Source of the DNA: Macrostomum hystrix
Taxonomy: Eukaryota > Platyhelminthes > Macrostomidae
Direction of reading: 5' to 3'
Length of the DNA stretch: 64,000 nt
Assembly: GCA_950097015.1 (NCBI GenBank)
Contig: CATNEN010000008.1
Location: 4,376,501 to 4,440,500, forward strand
In this document: positions 12,359-24,494 of the stretch, one piece after another
Layout: each line of letters starts with the position of its first letter
Position numbering within the stretch: position 1 is the stretch's first letter
Made by a program: the position numbers and the translations under genes
Notes under the pieces: model-generated
Told to the model about the DNA's origin: nothing
What the model saw: only the letters and a program-made list of their open reading frames with translations
Database searches by the model: none

Positions 12359-13107
12359 AAATCAGAGTGGGTGTTTGTTGCTGAGGCGGATGAAGCCAGT
12401 TCATCTTGGGTTGCTAAGCATTCCAAGTTTTTTTAGATGTCCTGGCAGACAATCGTCTTCCGACCCCAGAACGGATCAGGGATATTTTCGCTTGGGATAA
12501 TTTAGTGAAATTCTATATTTGTATTCAGAAATATTGCTTTATTTTCGAGAATTCCATCTTCTGACTCTGGATATAAGAACATGGCTGTACTTTGAAGCTT
12601 AATAGTTGTGCTTTTGATTGTAGTCGAATTCCTCATTCTCAAAATTCATAATTGAGCTGGGATCTCATCGTCCCCCGCTCCCATTTCTGCTTATCTGCTA
12701 AAAGCAATCAGATTGTAATTCGATTTCTTGTGGACAAAAAAATTTAAAGCCTTCTTTCTGGACCAACAGAAGATGTCAGTAGTTTGTTATATTATAGAAA
12801 ACTAATCAAATGTTTAACTCTATACTTACCACTGTGGGGGGGGGAGGTTCTCAACTAATTATCAACTTATTTAGCATTTTCTCAAAGTACTCGTAGATGT
12901 AAAATGATGTGAAAGTGCTTTGAGTAGGAAAAAAGAAGTAAGAAAAGAGATTGTATTCTCACTAGTTACGGACATGAACTAGCATTTTTATCTGCTTCAT
13001 TATCTCTATTCAAATTTACTTCAAAGCAGGCATATACCAGTCCATAAGCTAGTTCTTTATCTGTAACATTAGGGGAATTTCAATTTCCCCAATTTTTACA
13101 ACTCAGG
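12359..13107. other. Unique AT-rich spacer
   Basis: Contains a run of nine G after a CACTGT at about 12830; otherwise nothing recognised. Confidence 0.5.
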
Positions 13108-13141
13108 AAGTAAGTGGAAGGGCGCGTTTGCCTCTCGCAAA
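13108..13141 (+). mobile_element. Fragment of SINE family S head
   Basis: GCGCGTTTGCCTCTCGCA matches the stretch just after the A box of the family S SINEs (for example ACGCGTTTGCCTCTCGCACC at about 1387). It is preceded by a degraded AAGTGGAAGGG. The rest is replaced by the adjoining minisatellite. Confidence 0.55.
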
Positions 13142-13700
13142 TTTCTCATCCCTCAAATTTCGCATCCCCCAAAATTCACATCCCTCAAATTACCCATTCC
13201 CAATTTTCACATCGCCCCAAATTTCTCATCCCCAAATTTCACTTCCCCCAAATTTCACATCCCCTCAAATTTCTCATCCCTAAATTTCACTTCCCCCAAA
13301 ATTCACATCCCCCAAATTTCTCATCCCCTCAAATTTCTCATCCCTAAATTTCACATCTCCAAATTTCCCATTCCCAAATTTCACATCCCCTCAAATTTCA
13401 CATCCCCTCAAATTTCACTTCCCCCAAAATTCACACCCCCCAAATTTCTCATCCCCAAAATTCACATCCCCCAAATTTCCCATTCCCAAATTTCTCATCC
13501 CCAAATTTCACATCTCCAAATTTCCCATTCCCAAATTTCACATCCTTCCAAATTTCACATCCCCTCAAATTTCACATTCCCCCAAATTTCACATTCCCAA
13601 ATTTCATATTCCCCCAAATTTCACATTCCCCCAAATTTCACATTCCCAAAAATTCCTCAAATTTCACATCCCCAAATTTCACATCTCCAAATATATTTCG
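13142..13700 (+). repeat. Short-period minisatellite (AAATTTCACATCCCC)
   Basis: Degenerate units of about 13-16 bp based on AAATTTCACATCCCC with TCTCATCC, CACTTCC and CCCATTCC variants. It starts exactly where the truncated SINE head ends. Confidence 0.9.
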
Positions 13701-14528
13701 ATTGCACCCCTTAGCATGGAATCGTATGTGCAGCTAAGTAAGTCGCTCTATTAATGGCCGTTAATATATGTAGGAATGACAACGAGTTGACCGACTTGTG
13801 ATGGCGGGGGGCAGACGGGAGAGAGAGGCGAGTCCATGGGATGCACGCGAGAATGTGTGCTCAAGGTATTATGCATTTTCTCCTTTTCCCTCTCTCGCTT
13901 TCTCTCCGTTTTCTGGGATATAATCCCTGACGCACCTCCCTAAGAACAGTCTTAGTCTACCCTCCCCTCTCATAGCATGCGTTGTCCCGGAGATTGAAAC
14001 ATTTATAATCCGGCAGCAGCAGCGGCAGCAGCAGCAGCAGCTATTCTCATTCCCTGATCCCCAAACGGGATTCCCCGGGACATCCGTCTGCTCGGCTGTC
14101 CCGCAGCTGGGACACGCAAATGGAGGGAGAGTCTGAAGCGCGCCCCGGTTGTTGTATGTCAAGTAGATGGCCTGCTCAGCCTAATCTTGGTCTCTTTTAT
14201 CCCCTGAGGGAGTTGTTGTTGAGTAGCGGCTCCTCCTACTGGCTGGCACCGCGAATATGCCAGAAATAAAACAAATTTCAAACTCGAGGTATAAAACCAG
14301 AATCGAGAATCCGATGTTCTTTTAAAATTTAGCCGTTCGTATAAGAAAAAATTAAATAAAGCCAATAAATTTTATCTTTGCGACATTTTAGATAAGTTGC
14401 GAGCTACATCTAGCCTAGAAACTTTTGAAATAGCTGATTTATAAAACTCAGCGCCGATGCCGCTAAAAGCGTGTTCAAAGAAATTATTTCTTGAAAAAGT
14501 CTAATATCGAAACTTTTACGAAACTTTC
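13701..14528. other. Intergenic DNA
   Basis: A short CAG-rich patch at about 14013-14041 (GCAGCAGCAGCGGCAGCAGC) is the only notable element. No exon supported. Confidence 0.45.
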
Positions 14529-14850
14529 ATCCTAAATCCCGAACTATCCTAAGTTCTAAACTATCCTAAATCCCAAACTATCCTAAATCCCGAACTATCC
14601 TAAATCCCAAACTATCCTAAATCCCGAACTATCCTAAATCCTGAACTATCCTAAATCCTGAACTATACTAAATCCTGAACCATCACAAATCCCAAAACAT
14701 CCTAAATCCCAAAGCATCCTAAATTCTGACCCATCCTTAATCACTAGCAATCATAAATCCTGAACCATCCATAATCACTAGCAATCGTAAATCCAAAGGC
14801 ATCCTCAATCCCTAGCAATTATAAATAAAAAAATCCTAAATCCTCAATAA
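14529..14850 (+). repeat. 17-bp degenerate tandem array
   Basis: Units of ATCCTAAATCCCGAACT decay to the right into ATCCTAAATCCTGAACC and ATCACTAGCAATCATAAATCC. It ends about 140 bp upstream of the start codon at 14996. Confidence 0.85.
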
Positions 14851-14995
14851 CACTAGTTGTCGAATCATTACAATCCTAAATCCAGTTTTCAGAGCTGGTC
14901 GTGAAAATTGAACAGCAAGCAGTCGCCCGAAGTCATGGTCAGGTAGCCTCACCTTCATCCACAACTCACTGAGCACAGCCTCTCCCAGTCTGACC

Positions 14996-16789
14996 ATGGA
15001 GAGCGTATTCGTGTACACGAACAAGAACTATTTCCGCCGGGCCGGCAGCCTGTTGACTCCCTGGCACCTTGACGCGAATTACAGTCGGGTTCGAGTGACT
15101 GTCAAGACCAAGAAGCTGGCCGCTACGCTCTACATTGTCGCCGAGGTCAAACCGTCCGGCTGCGCAGTTTCCGCGTTCGCATCGGCGGCCACCACGCTCA
15201 CGGCGACCATCGACAAAGGTTCGAATCTTAAAGCATTTGTGCTCAAAGTCGCAGGTCCCGACAATGAGGTTACGATAGGGGGTGAGTGGCAGAGCGGCCT
15301 AACGCGTTTGCCTCACGCACCAAGGTCCCTGAGCTCGATTCCGCGGCGAGGCCACATTTATTTTGGGCGCAGCCGCGGAGAGAAGGCTTGGGGACTTGTC
15401 GTGCAATTTACGCCCTTGAGGGCCAACCTCCAATGTTTACTACTGCCTGACGATGAGAAAATCAGGCCAGGTGTACACACCTGTGTAAGTGTGTGCTCAG
15501 GAGTCAGCGGAATGTGCAGAATTGCCTCCTCGCTGGCTGCGGGTCTGGTGTCACCAAAGGATGTGCCATAGCCAAATTAGCAAATCATGGGCAAAATAAA
15601 TTGAAATCTCAACCCATTATCAGCATCAGCAGCTCTGTCGCGGAAAAAGTCCGTGGCCGCCTTCGACAACAACCGGACGGTGTTGAAGAAGTCGATGCCT
15701 TTGAGCAGCCTGAAGGACGCCAGCCTGTCCTGCCGGGAGGTGCAGCGCACCCGAGTCTACTGCCTGACCCTGCGGCAGAGCAGCGTGCTCACTGGCGCCA
15801 CCGTGAATCTCTACCACGAGCGCCACATTGAGATCGACAAAATCTTCAGCTTCCTGCACGCTTGCCGTAGGCCTATTGGCGTCTTCTTGGACCTGTTCGA
15901 TCGCCTGCACAGCGGCCTGGGCCGCGGAAGCTGCGCCGAAGCCGGAGTAAACGACGCGGCCGCACTGGCCGACTCCGGCGGTCGCTGCTGGGTTGTGAAG
16001 CTGCTGAACAACCTGACGCTGCAGAGCCTGGGCCTCTGTCCCGACTATCTCTACGTGCTGCGCGTCTCTGCTGACAGCTTCGAACTGCAGGACGTCAATC
16101 AGTCCTGCATCCTGCCCTGCCCCCTGGTGAACATTGTGAAGTACGGCTCACTGAACGGCTGGCTCTTTCTGCAATATGCCACCTCCTCGTCGTCTGCGGG
16201 GCAGCAGGGCGGCTACCTGACGCTCCAGTGCAGTCGGGCTAGGCAGCTTCACGCACTTTTCAAGCAGCTGCTTGGCGGAAAATTCATCAGGAAATGGCCA
16301 AGCGATCCGTGTGTGCGCTCCAGCTGCCGCCGTCAGCAGCAGCAGCAGCAGCAGCAGCAGTCGCCGCACCAAGCGCGCGGCAGCAGCGTCAGACGTCGCG
16401 ACGCCTCGTTCAACGCGCACCGACCGCGTTCGCGACTTCAGATTGACGCGGCGCCTTCATCGGCTACTCCATCGCCAAGCAGGCGTCGCGGCTCGTTCGG
16501 CCGGTTCAGCTTCTTCAAGAAGCACCGGCTGAAGGAGGCCGGCTGGGCATTCGCGCATCACCAGTCTGACGTCAGCGTGGCGTCGTCCTCTTCGTCTGGT
16601 GGTGGCGACGCCGGTGTCGGTGGCGGCGTCGGAGGCGGTGGCGGCGACAGCTCAAGCGCGTCGTCCGTGGCCTCGCTGTCGCACCTGGACGAGAAGCCGA
16701 GTCGAAGGCGCTCCGTGATAAAGAGCATCCGTCGAGTATCCCGAAGTCTCAGACACCGGCGGGACAAGAGAGCGGAGGGCGCGGCGTAG
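14996..16789 (+). CDS. Possible PTB/PH-fold adaptor protein (2 exons)
   Basis: Exon 1 14996-15281 and exon 2 15633-16789 join in phase 1 to give 480 residues. The donor is GG|GTGAGT and the acceptor CATCAGCAG. Residues about 222-320 resemble an IRS-type PTB domain: a strand-rich stretch (YVLRVSADSFEL), the CPLVNIVKYG segment at about 258-267 (compare WPL-x-x-IRRYG in IRS/FRS2/DOK), then GGYLTLQCSRARQLHALF as the last strand and helix. The N-terminal 220 residues are unassigned and may hold a PH domain as in DOK proteins. A 9-Gln run (about 331-339) precedes a basic, Ser/Gly-rich tail. If the PTB call holds, it would bind NPxY-type receptor motifs. An acceptor-like CCTCTCCCAG ends at 14988, seven bases before the ATG. 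That this is a gene is well supported; the family is tentative. Confidence 0.72.
15275..15595 (+). mobile_element. tRNA-derived SINE, family S (copy 2), forming most of an intron
   Basis: Head GTGGCAGAGCGG with the shared CGATTCCGCGGCGAGGCCAC and body motifs of family S. The GTGAGT donor of the host intron (15282-15287) lies inside the SINE 5' end, where most copies read GTCGGT. Only about 40 bp separates the SINE 3' end from the acceptor. Confidence 0.8.
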
Positions 16790-17420
16790 GGGTGGCTGGA
16801 CTTCACTGAGGAGGGAAGAATGGGATAAAGACAGCATTTAATAGGCCACGGAGTTGGTGTTCGTATTTTGTGATTCTTGTTTGTAGATGGGGTGGTTGTT
16901 TGTGCCTAAATGTGGTGGTAAGTTATGCCCAAATAGGATGGTTAGCTGTTATAAAATGGGGTGGCTGGCTGTGACAAAATGGGGTTGCTGGCTTTGCCTA
17001 AATGGGGCGGCTGCCTGTGACAAAATGGGGTGGCTGGCTGTGCCTAAATGGGGTGGCTGGCTGTGCCTAAATGGGGTGGCTGGCTGTGCCTAAATGGGGT
17101 GGCTGGCTGTGCCTAAATGGGGTGGCTGGCTGTGCATAAATGGGGCGGCTGGCTGTGACAAAATGGGGTGGCTGGCTGTGCCTAAATGGGGTGGCTGGCT
17201 GTGCCTAAATGGGGTGGCTGGCTGTGCATAAATGGGTTGGCTGGCTGTGCATATATGGGGTGGCTGGCTGTGCCTAAATGGGGTGGCTGGCTGTGCCTAA
17301 ATGGGGTGGCTGGCTGTGCATAAATGGGGTGGCTGGCTGTGCCTAAATGGGGTGGCTGGCTGTGCATAAATGGGTTGGCTGGCTGTGCATAAATGGGGTG
17401 GCTGGCTGTGCCTAAATGGG
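16790..17420 (+). repeat. 23-bp tandem array downstream of the adaptor gene
   Basis: From about 16887, units of GGGGTGGCTGGCTGTGCCTA plus AAT, with GACAAAAT and GCATAAAT variants; about 22 units. The first 95 bp after the stop codon are unique 3' flank. The array may be part of the 3' UTR, since no earlier clear AATAAA was seen. Confidence 0.93.
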
Positions 17421-18668
17421 GAGTGCCAAACTATCGCGAGTGACTAATGATCAGATGTCGAGTGTCCGTGAATTGATGTGAAGTCCCAAAATGTGAGTCT
17501 ACTCATGAGTGCTCTGATGGGCTGTGAAAGCTGCTGTTGATTGATTCGCCCAGGTGGACGAACAAGTAAATTTCACGAACTGAGGAGAAGAGCAGGGAAA
17601 TAACTGTCTGCAGCAGCTTCTCAGAGTTAAGAAGCATTAGGCCCGGGGCAGTCGAATCAGTGAGTAGAGTAAGCAGCATAGACAAGGGATGAGCCGGGTC
17701 AGCAAACTGCTAAAGTGCATTCCGTTCACAACTAAAAGGAGTGTAGCTCGCTGGCTTCAGTGCAATTTCCTTCCTCTTAGTCGATGAAATTTCTAAGCTT
17801 TCAACAGTCGCTAGCAGGCGTTCCAGCGATGCAGCGACTGTACTGCCCCTTATTGAAGCAATCCGGATATTTTTCAATCCTTGTTGGCTAGCGGGGCTTC
17901 ATTATGCAGTTGCATATTTTCTTTTTCTCTCGCGTGCACTCTCCAGAAACATGTCGCGCCACCTGCTCATGCCCTCTCAAGCGGATTAATATTGCTTTTT
18001 TCGCTGTTTCTGATTGCTAGGCGATCAAAAGTGTTTGCGCGTGCGGCAAATGCGTCACCGCGTCCTCAAATGAACTCCATAATGATTTTTCCTATTCTTG
18101 TGGCACTTGCCAGTTATTAGTTATTATTTCATCGCTTGTTGCTACTATATACGAACCAGTAAACAAGAACAAAGCTTTTGACGAACACTTAAATATTGCC
18201 TAATAGGCCATCCTAAAGAGGATATTTGAAGAACATTCGGCTCACTGAAGATGCCTAATTAACTGAGGTTGAACAGGATTTGACTGCCTTCCTGCCTCAG
18301 CCGTGAGTAGGGCCCGATTCAAACTCAAATGATCCTGGTTGAGCACTTAGATGAGTTTAGTGTCTAGATTTCAGTCTTTTGAAAAACTTTTTTCAGCTCA
18401 GCATCATTCTATTTGAACAAAAAAGATGCTCACTACTCAGTGATATCTCCGTAAATAGGGTTTCTTTAGTCTGGAGAAAGAAATTTTCTTTTAAGAAAGC
18501 TTGAGTATCATTTGCAAATAAGCTTAGTGTCATGTTAACATATTCGTTACTGATTATTGTGATTTTCTTTAAAAACTTTCCTGTTTTCTGTGTATATTCG
18601 TTTGTATAAAAATTGTTTCACTGTCTTAAATATAATTAACTGAAAACTTAAGCCTAGTAGAATATGTC
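17421..18668. other. Unique intergenic DNA
   Basis: No exon with supportable splice sites or known family; no SINE head found. Confidence 0.45.
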
Positions 18669-19706
18669 TTTTATCTGACAGGATGAACAGTTGATGTCTG
18701 ACAGGATGGACAGTTGATATGTGACAGGAAGGACAGTTGATATGTGACAGGAAGGACAGTTGATATGTGACAGGATGGACAGTTGATATGTGACAGGATG
18801 GACAGTTGATATGTTGACAGGATGGACAGTTGATGTCTGACAGGATGGACAGTTGATGTCTGACAGGATGGACAGTTGATGTCTGACAGGATGGACAGTT
18901 GATGTCTGACAGGATGGACAGTTGATGTCTGACAGGATGGACAGTTGATATGTGACAGGATGGACAGTTGATGTCTGACAGGATGGACAGTTGATGTCTG
19001 ACAGGATGGACAGTTGATGTCTGACAGGATGGACAGTTGATGTCTGACAGGATGGACAGTTGATGTCTGACAGGATGGACAGTTGATGTCTGACAGGATG
19101 GACAGTTGATATGTGACAGGATGGACAGTTGATGTCTGACAGGATGGACAGTTGATATGTGACAAGATGGACAGTTGATATGTGACAAGATGGACAGTTG
19201 ATATGTGACAGGATGGACAGTTGATATGTGACAAGATGGACAGTTGATATGTGACAGGATGGACAGTTGATATGTGACAGGATGGACAGTTGATGTCTGA
19301 CAGGATGGACAGTTGATGTCTGACAGGATGGACAGTTGATATGTGACAGGATGGACAGTTGATGTCTGACAGGATGGACAGTTGATGTCTGACAGGATGG
19401 ACAGTTGATGTCTGACAGGATGGACAGTTGATGTCTGACAGGATGGACAGTTGATGTCTGACAGGATGGACAGTTGATGTCTGACAGGATGGACAGTTGA
19501 TGTCTGACAGGATGGACAGTTGATATGTGACAGGATGGACAGTTGATGTCTGACAGGATGGACAGTTGATGTCTGACAGGATGGACAGTTGATGTCTGAC
19601 AGGATGGACAGTTGATGTCTGACAGGATGGACAGTTGATGTCTGACAGGATGGACAGTTGATGTCTGACAGGATGGACAGTTGATGTCTGACAGGATGGA
19701 CAGTTA
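18669..19706 (+). repeat. 23-bp tandem array (GACAGGATGGACAGTTGATG)
   Basis: About 45 units, each the 20-mer above plus a variable triplet; the TCT and ATGT versions (GATGTCT, GATATGT) come in blocks. Some units have AAG for AGG or GGAAGG. The reverse strand is open for 409 codons purely because of repeat periodicity. Confidence 0.96.
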
Positions 19707-20078
19707 AGTTTATTTTAATGATTTTGAAAGTTTTTCTGCGAACCATGCTACAGGTAGTAGTAAGTTGCTTCTTCAATTTTCGCTGAGTGATGTTTCAGGA
19801 CCCAGGCCAAAACCAAAGCTAGCAGCCATTTCAGAAATCAATCATGAAGTCTTAAAGATACAGTAATTGACCATTTTCACAGCGTGGGTGATACATGTCA
19901 GTATGTCAGTGATGGAGCTGTGAAATATTCTCCTCTAAAAATTTTAGATTGCTTTGACAATAGAAAAACTAAAAAGAGAAATGAAATGCTAGTAAAAAAG
20001 AAAATCTACTTTGTTTGCTATCGAAAATCATGATGGCAACTTACTAAGTATAATATTCACCTGAGGAATTACCAGAAG
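19707..20078. other. Unique spacer
   Basis: Nothing recognised. Confidence 0.5.
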
Positions 20079-20717
20079 AGATGGAGGAGAAGAGAGGGAG
20101 GAGAAGAGAGGGAGGAGAAGAGAGGAGGAGAAGAGAGGGAGGAGAAGAGAGGAGGAGAAGAGAGGGAGGAGAAGAGAGGGAGGAGAAGAGAGGGAGGAGA
20201 AGAGAGGGAGGAGAAGAGAGGGAGGAGAAGAGAGGGAGGAGAAGAGAGGGAGGAGAAGATGAGGGAGGAGAAGAGAGGGAGGAGAAGAGAGGGAGGAGAA
20301 GAGAGGGAGGAGAAGAGAGGGAGGAGAAGAGACGGAGGAGAAGAGAGGGAGGAGAAGAGAGGGAGGAGAAGATACGGAGGAGAAGAGAGGGAGGAGAAGA
20401 GAGGGAGGAGAAGAGAGGGAGGAGAAGAGAGGGAGGAGAAGAGAGGGAGGAGAAGAGAGGGAGGAGAAGAGAGGGAGGAGAAGAGAGGGAGGAGAAGAGA
20501 GGAGGAGAAGAGAGGGAGGAGAAGAGAGGGAGGAGAAGAGAGGGAGGAGAAGAGAGGGAGGAGAAGAGAGGGAGGAGAAGAGAGGGAGGAGAAGAGACGG
20601 GAGGAGAAGAGAGGGAGGAGAAGAGAGGGAGGAGAAGATAGGGAGGAGAAGAGAGGGAGGAGAAGAGAGGGAGGAGAAGAGAGGGAGGAGAAGAGAGGGA
20701 GGAGAAGAGAGGGAGGA
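20079..20717 (+). repeat. 14-bp polypurine array (AGGGAGGAGAAGAG)
   Basis: About 45 units of 14 bp with a few length variants (GAGGAGGAGAAG, GATGAGGG) and rare GATACGG. Strand is A/G only apart from those variants. Confidence 0.95.
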
Positions 20718-21669
20718 TATAGGAATGGAGACAAAGGTAGACAGTAGTTGATAAGCAGGCAAAAATGTTGACCATAAATCCGTTACGTAATTGTTTTTGA
20801 GTCATTATAAAAATATCATAAACTGATAAATTCATCAGTGAATTTCTGAGCAGATGTTTTTAAGTATTGTCGGAAACATCACAGGCACTCAGTTGATAAC
20901 TATTACAAATACAGCAGTCATTGTTCTCATATAAAGTTAAGCGCTGAGGTATAATTGCGAGCATAGTAAAATTTTATGTTATATTGCTTGAAAATAAACG
21001 AATTTTAAGTACCCGATCGGAGTGCCATGCGCCACATTTGAAATCAGTCGTGGCGAGCATAGCAACCATTTAGGTGAGTGAGTGAATGAGTGTGGGATTG
21101 CTTTTCTGTTATTTATTTGAGTTATAAATTCTGAGAACACTGGGCCGAATAGAACGCACTCATGCGGGATAAGCACTGATTTGAGTTTCTCATTGCGTGT
21201 CACGATTTAGTTTTTATTTTTTAAAAAGCCTGCACAATCTTGGCGTTCCGTCTGTCAGGCAGACAAAGGCCATGATTATTGGCGTGTAGTCTTTGTTTGA
21301 ATCAGCAAAACCGGGCTTCACAATGTCGAGGTCAAATAAGTTGTTTTCGATAAGCAGAAAGTCATGCATAGTGGGATCTGTGACAAGTTGACATTTTGCT
21401 CCCATAAATTCCCCAGCTTAAGCCAAGCAAAAAGATTGACTGACAGCTTACAACAGGTGTTACGCAATTCAATTCAATTCAACAAAGACTGCAACAAAGA
21501 TGCTTTTCTGCGTGTGCTACGAGATAATGTTAAATATGAAATGCATTCCTCTGCAATATATGATTAGAATTTGTATATTTTTACAGCAATTGAGCGTAAT
21601 TCACATTTTAAAAGGTCACAGGTCAAAAATTCCCGTTTAGGAAATCTAGGTTTTTGAAGTTGTTTTGCA
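20718..21669. other. Unique intergenic DNA
   Basis: Small open frames on both strands at 20979-21567 show no family features or flanking splice logic; not called. Confidence 0.45.
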
Positions 21670-22178
21670 AGATCTCATGTATGGAAGCTGAGATCTCAAG
21701 TATGGAAGCTGAGATCTCAGGTATGGAAGCTGAGATCTCAGGTATGGAAGCTGAGATCTCAGGTATGGAAGCTGAGATCTCAGGTATGGAAGCTGAGATC
21801 TCGTGTATGGAAGCTGAGACCTCAAGTATGGAAGCTGAGATATCAAGTATGGAAGCTGAGACCTCAAGTATGGAAGCTGAGATCTCAGGTATGGAAGCTG
21901 AGATATCAGGTATGGAAGCTGAGATATCAGGTATGGAAGCTGAGATATCAGATATGGAAGCTGAGATATCAGGTATGGAAGCTGAGATATCAGGTATGGA
22001 AGCTGAGATCTCGTGTATGGAAGCTGAGACCTCAAGTATGGAAGCTGAGATATCAGGTATGGAAGCTGAGATCTCGTGTATGGAAGCTGAGACTTCAAGT
22101 ATGGAAGCTGAGATATCAGGTATGGAAGCTGAGACCTCAAGTATGGAAGCTGAGATATCAGGTATGGAAGTCGAGATA
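21670..22178 (+). repeat. 21-bp tandem array (TATGGAAGCTGAGATCTCAG)
   Basis: About 24 units; the last part of each alternates between GATCTCAG, GATATCAG, GACCTCAAG and GATCTCGTG. Many units contain AGATCT or GATATC palindromes. The period is a multiple of three, so both strands stay open; this is not evidence of coding. Confidence 0.94.
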
Positions 22179-23034
22179 ACTTCTAATGACTGTCTGGATC
22201 TCGTAATTTTACCTAAACTGAATTAATAAAACTATTAAATTAAGCTTAATACAGATGAAAATTTGTCACAAAAAGAATCCGATTTCATTTGATTAGATTG
22301 CGATTAGCTGATGAAAGTTTATTAAACTCTGTTTATTCAATGGTCAAACTAATGGAACCAAAATTTGATAATTTAGCGAAACGCAAAACTGTTTATCCGG
22401 TTCTTATATACCGGCCAGCGACTAATTGCAGATTGTGCTGAAGATTGATTGAATCTCTTGATAAGTGAGTGAAAGTTGTGACGCGATTGCTGCGCACCTT
22501 GCTTCATCTGTCTCCGCGTGACAAGCAAGAGTTGTCATACAAGTGTTGATCGACTATCATAAACAATGGCCTCATTGCATTTGATTTGATTTAACGGGTT
22601 TGAAATGCTCCATTGCCCGGGAGAAACTGTACGAGAATAGCTAAATAAGAATTGCAAATTAAATTTAGCCTACTAAGCTAATGAAGTCTTGACCCTATAA
22701 TCCTTCGTTATGCTAAGAAATTTTTTATAATCGTTTCCGCTGATAATCTAAACAATCGCAGATTATTAACTTCCGGCTTTGCTTGCAACAGTTTAATCTA
22801 AATTAGCTGGCAACAAGCGCGTTAACCTGGTTTGTTAGTAGATTCCAAGTTACGGATAAGATAATAGATTTGGATTTGTAGATAAACACCTATAATGCGA
22901 GTATGATTGCTACGGGGATGTGATGATGCGTCTTGTCGTTTAGATTGCGAACACGCGCGCATGTCATAGTAAATTGTGAATAATGACATCTTCGCTGACA
23001 AAGATATTAATGGAAATAAAAGTTATGATAAAAG
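22179..23034. other. Unique AT-rich intergenic DNA
   Basis: No gene or element recognised. Confidence 0.5.
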
Positions 23035-23800
23035 GATGAAGGGGCGGATGGAAGGGCGGATGAAGGGTCGGGTGGAAAGGGCGGATAGAATGGGTGGATG
23101 TGAGGGCCGGTTGAATGGTGGATTGAAGGGCGAATGAAGGGCGGATGAAGGGCGGACGAAGGGTCGGATGGAAGGGCGGATGAAGGGTCGGGTGGAAGGG
23201 CGGATGAAGGGTCGGATGGAAGGGCCAATGAAGGGTCGGATGGAAGGGCGGATGAAGGGTCGGGTGGAAGGGCGGATGAAGGGTCGGATGGAAGGGCGGA
23301 TGAAGGATCGGATGGAAGGGCGGACGAAGGGTCGGATGGAAGGGCGGACGAAGGGTCGGATGGAAGGGCGGATGAAGGGTCGGATGGAAGGGCGGACGAA
23401 GGGTCGGATGGAAGGGCGGACGAAGGGTCGGATGGAAGGGCGGATGAAGGGTCGGATGGAAGGGCGGATGAAGGGTCGGGTGGAAGGGCGGATGAAGGGT
23501 CAGATGGAAGGGCCGATGAAGGGTCGGATGGAAGGGCGGATGAAGGGTCGGGTGGAAGGGCGGATGAAGGGTCAGATGGAAGGGCGGATGAAGGGTCGGA
23601 TGGAAGGGCGGATGAAGGGTCGGATGGAAGGGCGGATGAAGGGTCGGATGGAAGGGCGGATGAAGGGTCGGATGGAAGGGCGGATGAAGGGTCGGATGGA
23701 AGGGCGGATGAAGGGTCAGATGGAAGGGCGGATGAAGGGTCGGATGGAAGGGCGGATGGAAGGGCCGTTGGAAAGGTCGGATGGAATGGGTGGATGTGAG
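23035..23800 (+). repeat. 24-bp tandem array (GGATGAAGGGTCGGATGGAA)
   Basis: About 30 units of the 20-mer plus GGGC, with GGACGAAGG, GGGTGGAAG and CCGATGAAG variants. The first few units (to about 23165) are more divergent. Confidence 0.95.
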
Positions 23801-24140
23801 GGCGGATGTTAAGGGAGTATGTACGGATGTAATAGGCAGATGAAAATTCAGTTGCTTAAATTTGATCGTAAGCAGACGAAAAACATGTCGGAACTGCCCG
23901 TATGTAGTGGGTCTCTATCGGGAAGTTAATACGGATGCGCATCACACGATCACATCACATCACACGATCTTTTTCACTGCTGATGACAGTGTAAACGACA
24001 GTTGCATTGTGGCCGGAACATTATCTGCGCAACAACGAGGATGCACTATGTCACAAGGATGTTCATCTTCAAATAATTTCCAGTCCAGCTTCCGCTTCGT
24101 TTATAACAATTTATTACGAATTTGATTATCAAGGCACCTA
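23801..24140. other. Unique spacer
   Basis: Nothing beyond a short ATCACACGATCACATCACATC stretch near 23940. Confidence 0.4.
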
Positions 24141-24494
24141 ACTGCACGCCTCCCGAACTAAAATCTGAAATTTCACTGACTGCTCTCACAAGACCCGAAC
24201 TAAAATCTGAAACTTCACTGACTGCTCTCACAGACCCGAATTAAAATCTGAAACTTCACCGACTGCTCTCACAAACCCGAATTAAAATCTGAAATTTCAC
24301 TGACTGCTCTCACAAACCCGAATTAAAATCTGAAACTTCACCGACTGCTCTCACAGACCCGAATTAAAATCTGAAATTTCACTGACTGCTCTCACAAACC
24401 CGAATTAAAATCTGAAATTTCACTGACTGCTCTCACAAACCCGAATTAGAATCTGAAATTTCACTGACTGCTCTCACAAACCCGAATTAGAATA
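24141..24494 (+). repeat. 41-bp tandem array
   Basis: About 8 units beginning AATTAAAATCTGAAATTTCA and ending CTGCTCTCACAAACCCG. Variants: TTTCA or CTTCA, CTGAC or CCGAC, and CACAGACC or CACAAACC. Confidence 0.9.

Noticed and set aside
18547-19776. 409-codon minus-strand frame
   Set aside because: 23-bp repeat cycling through three frames; no gene features.
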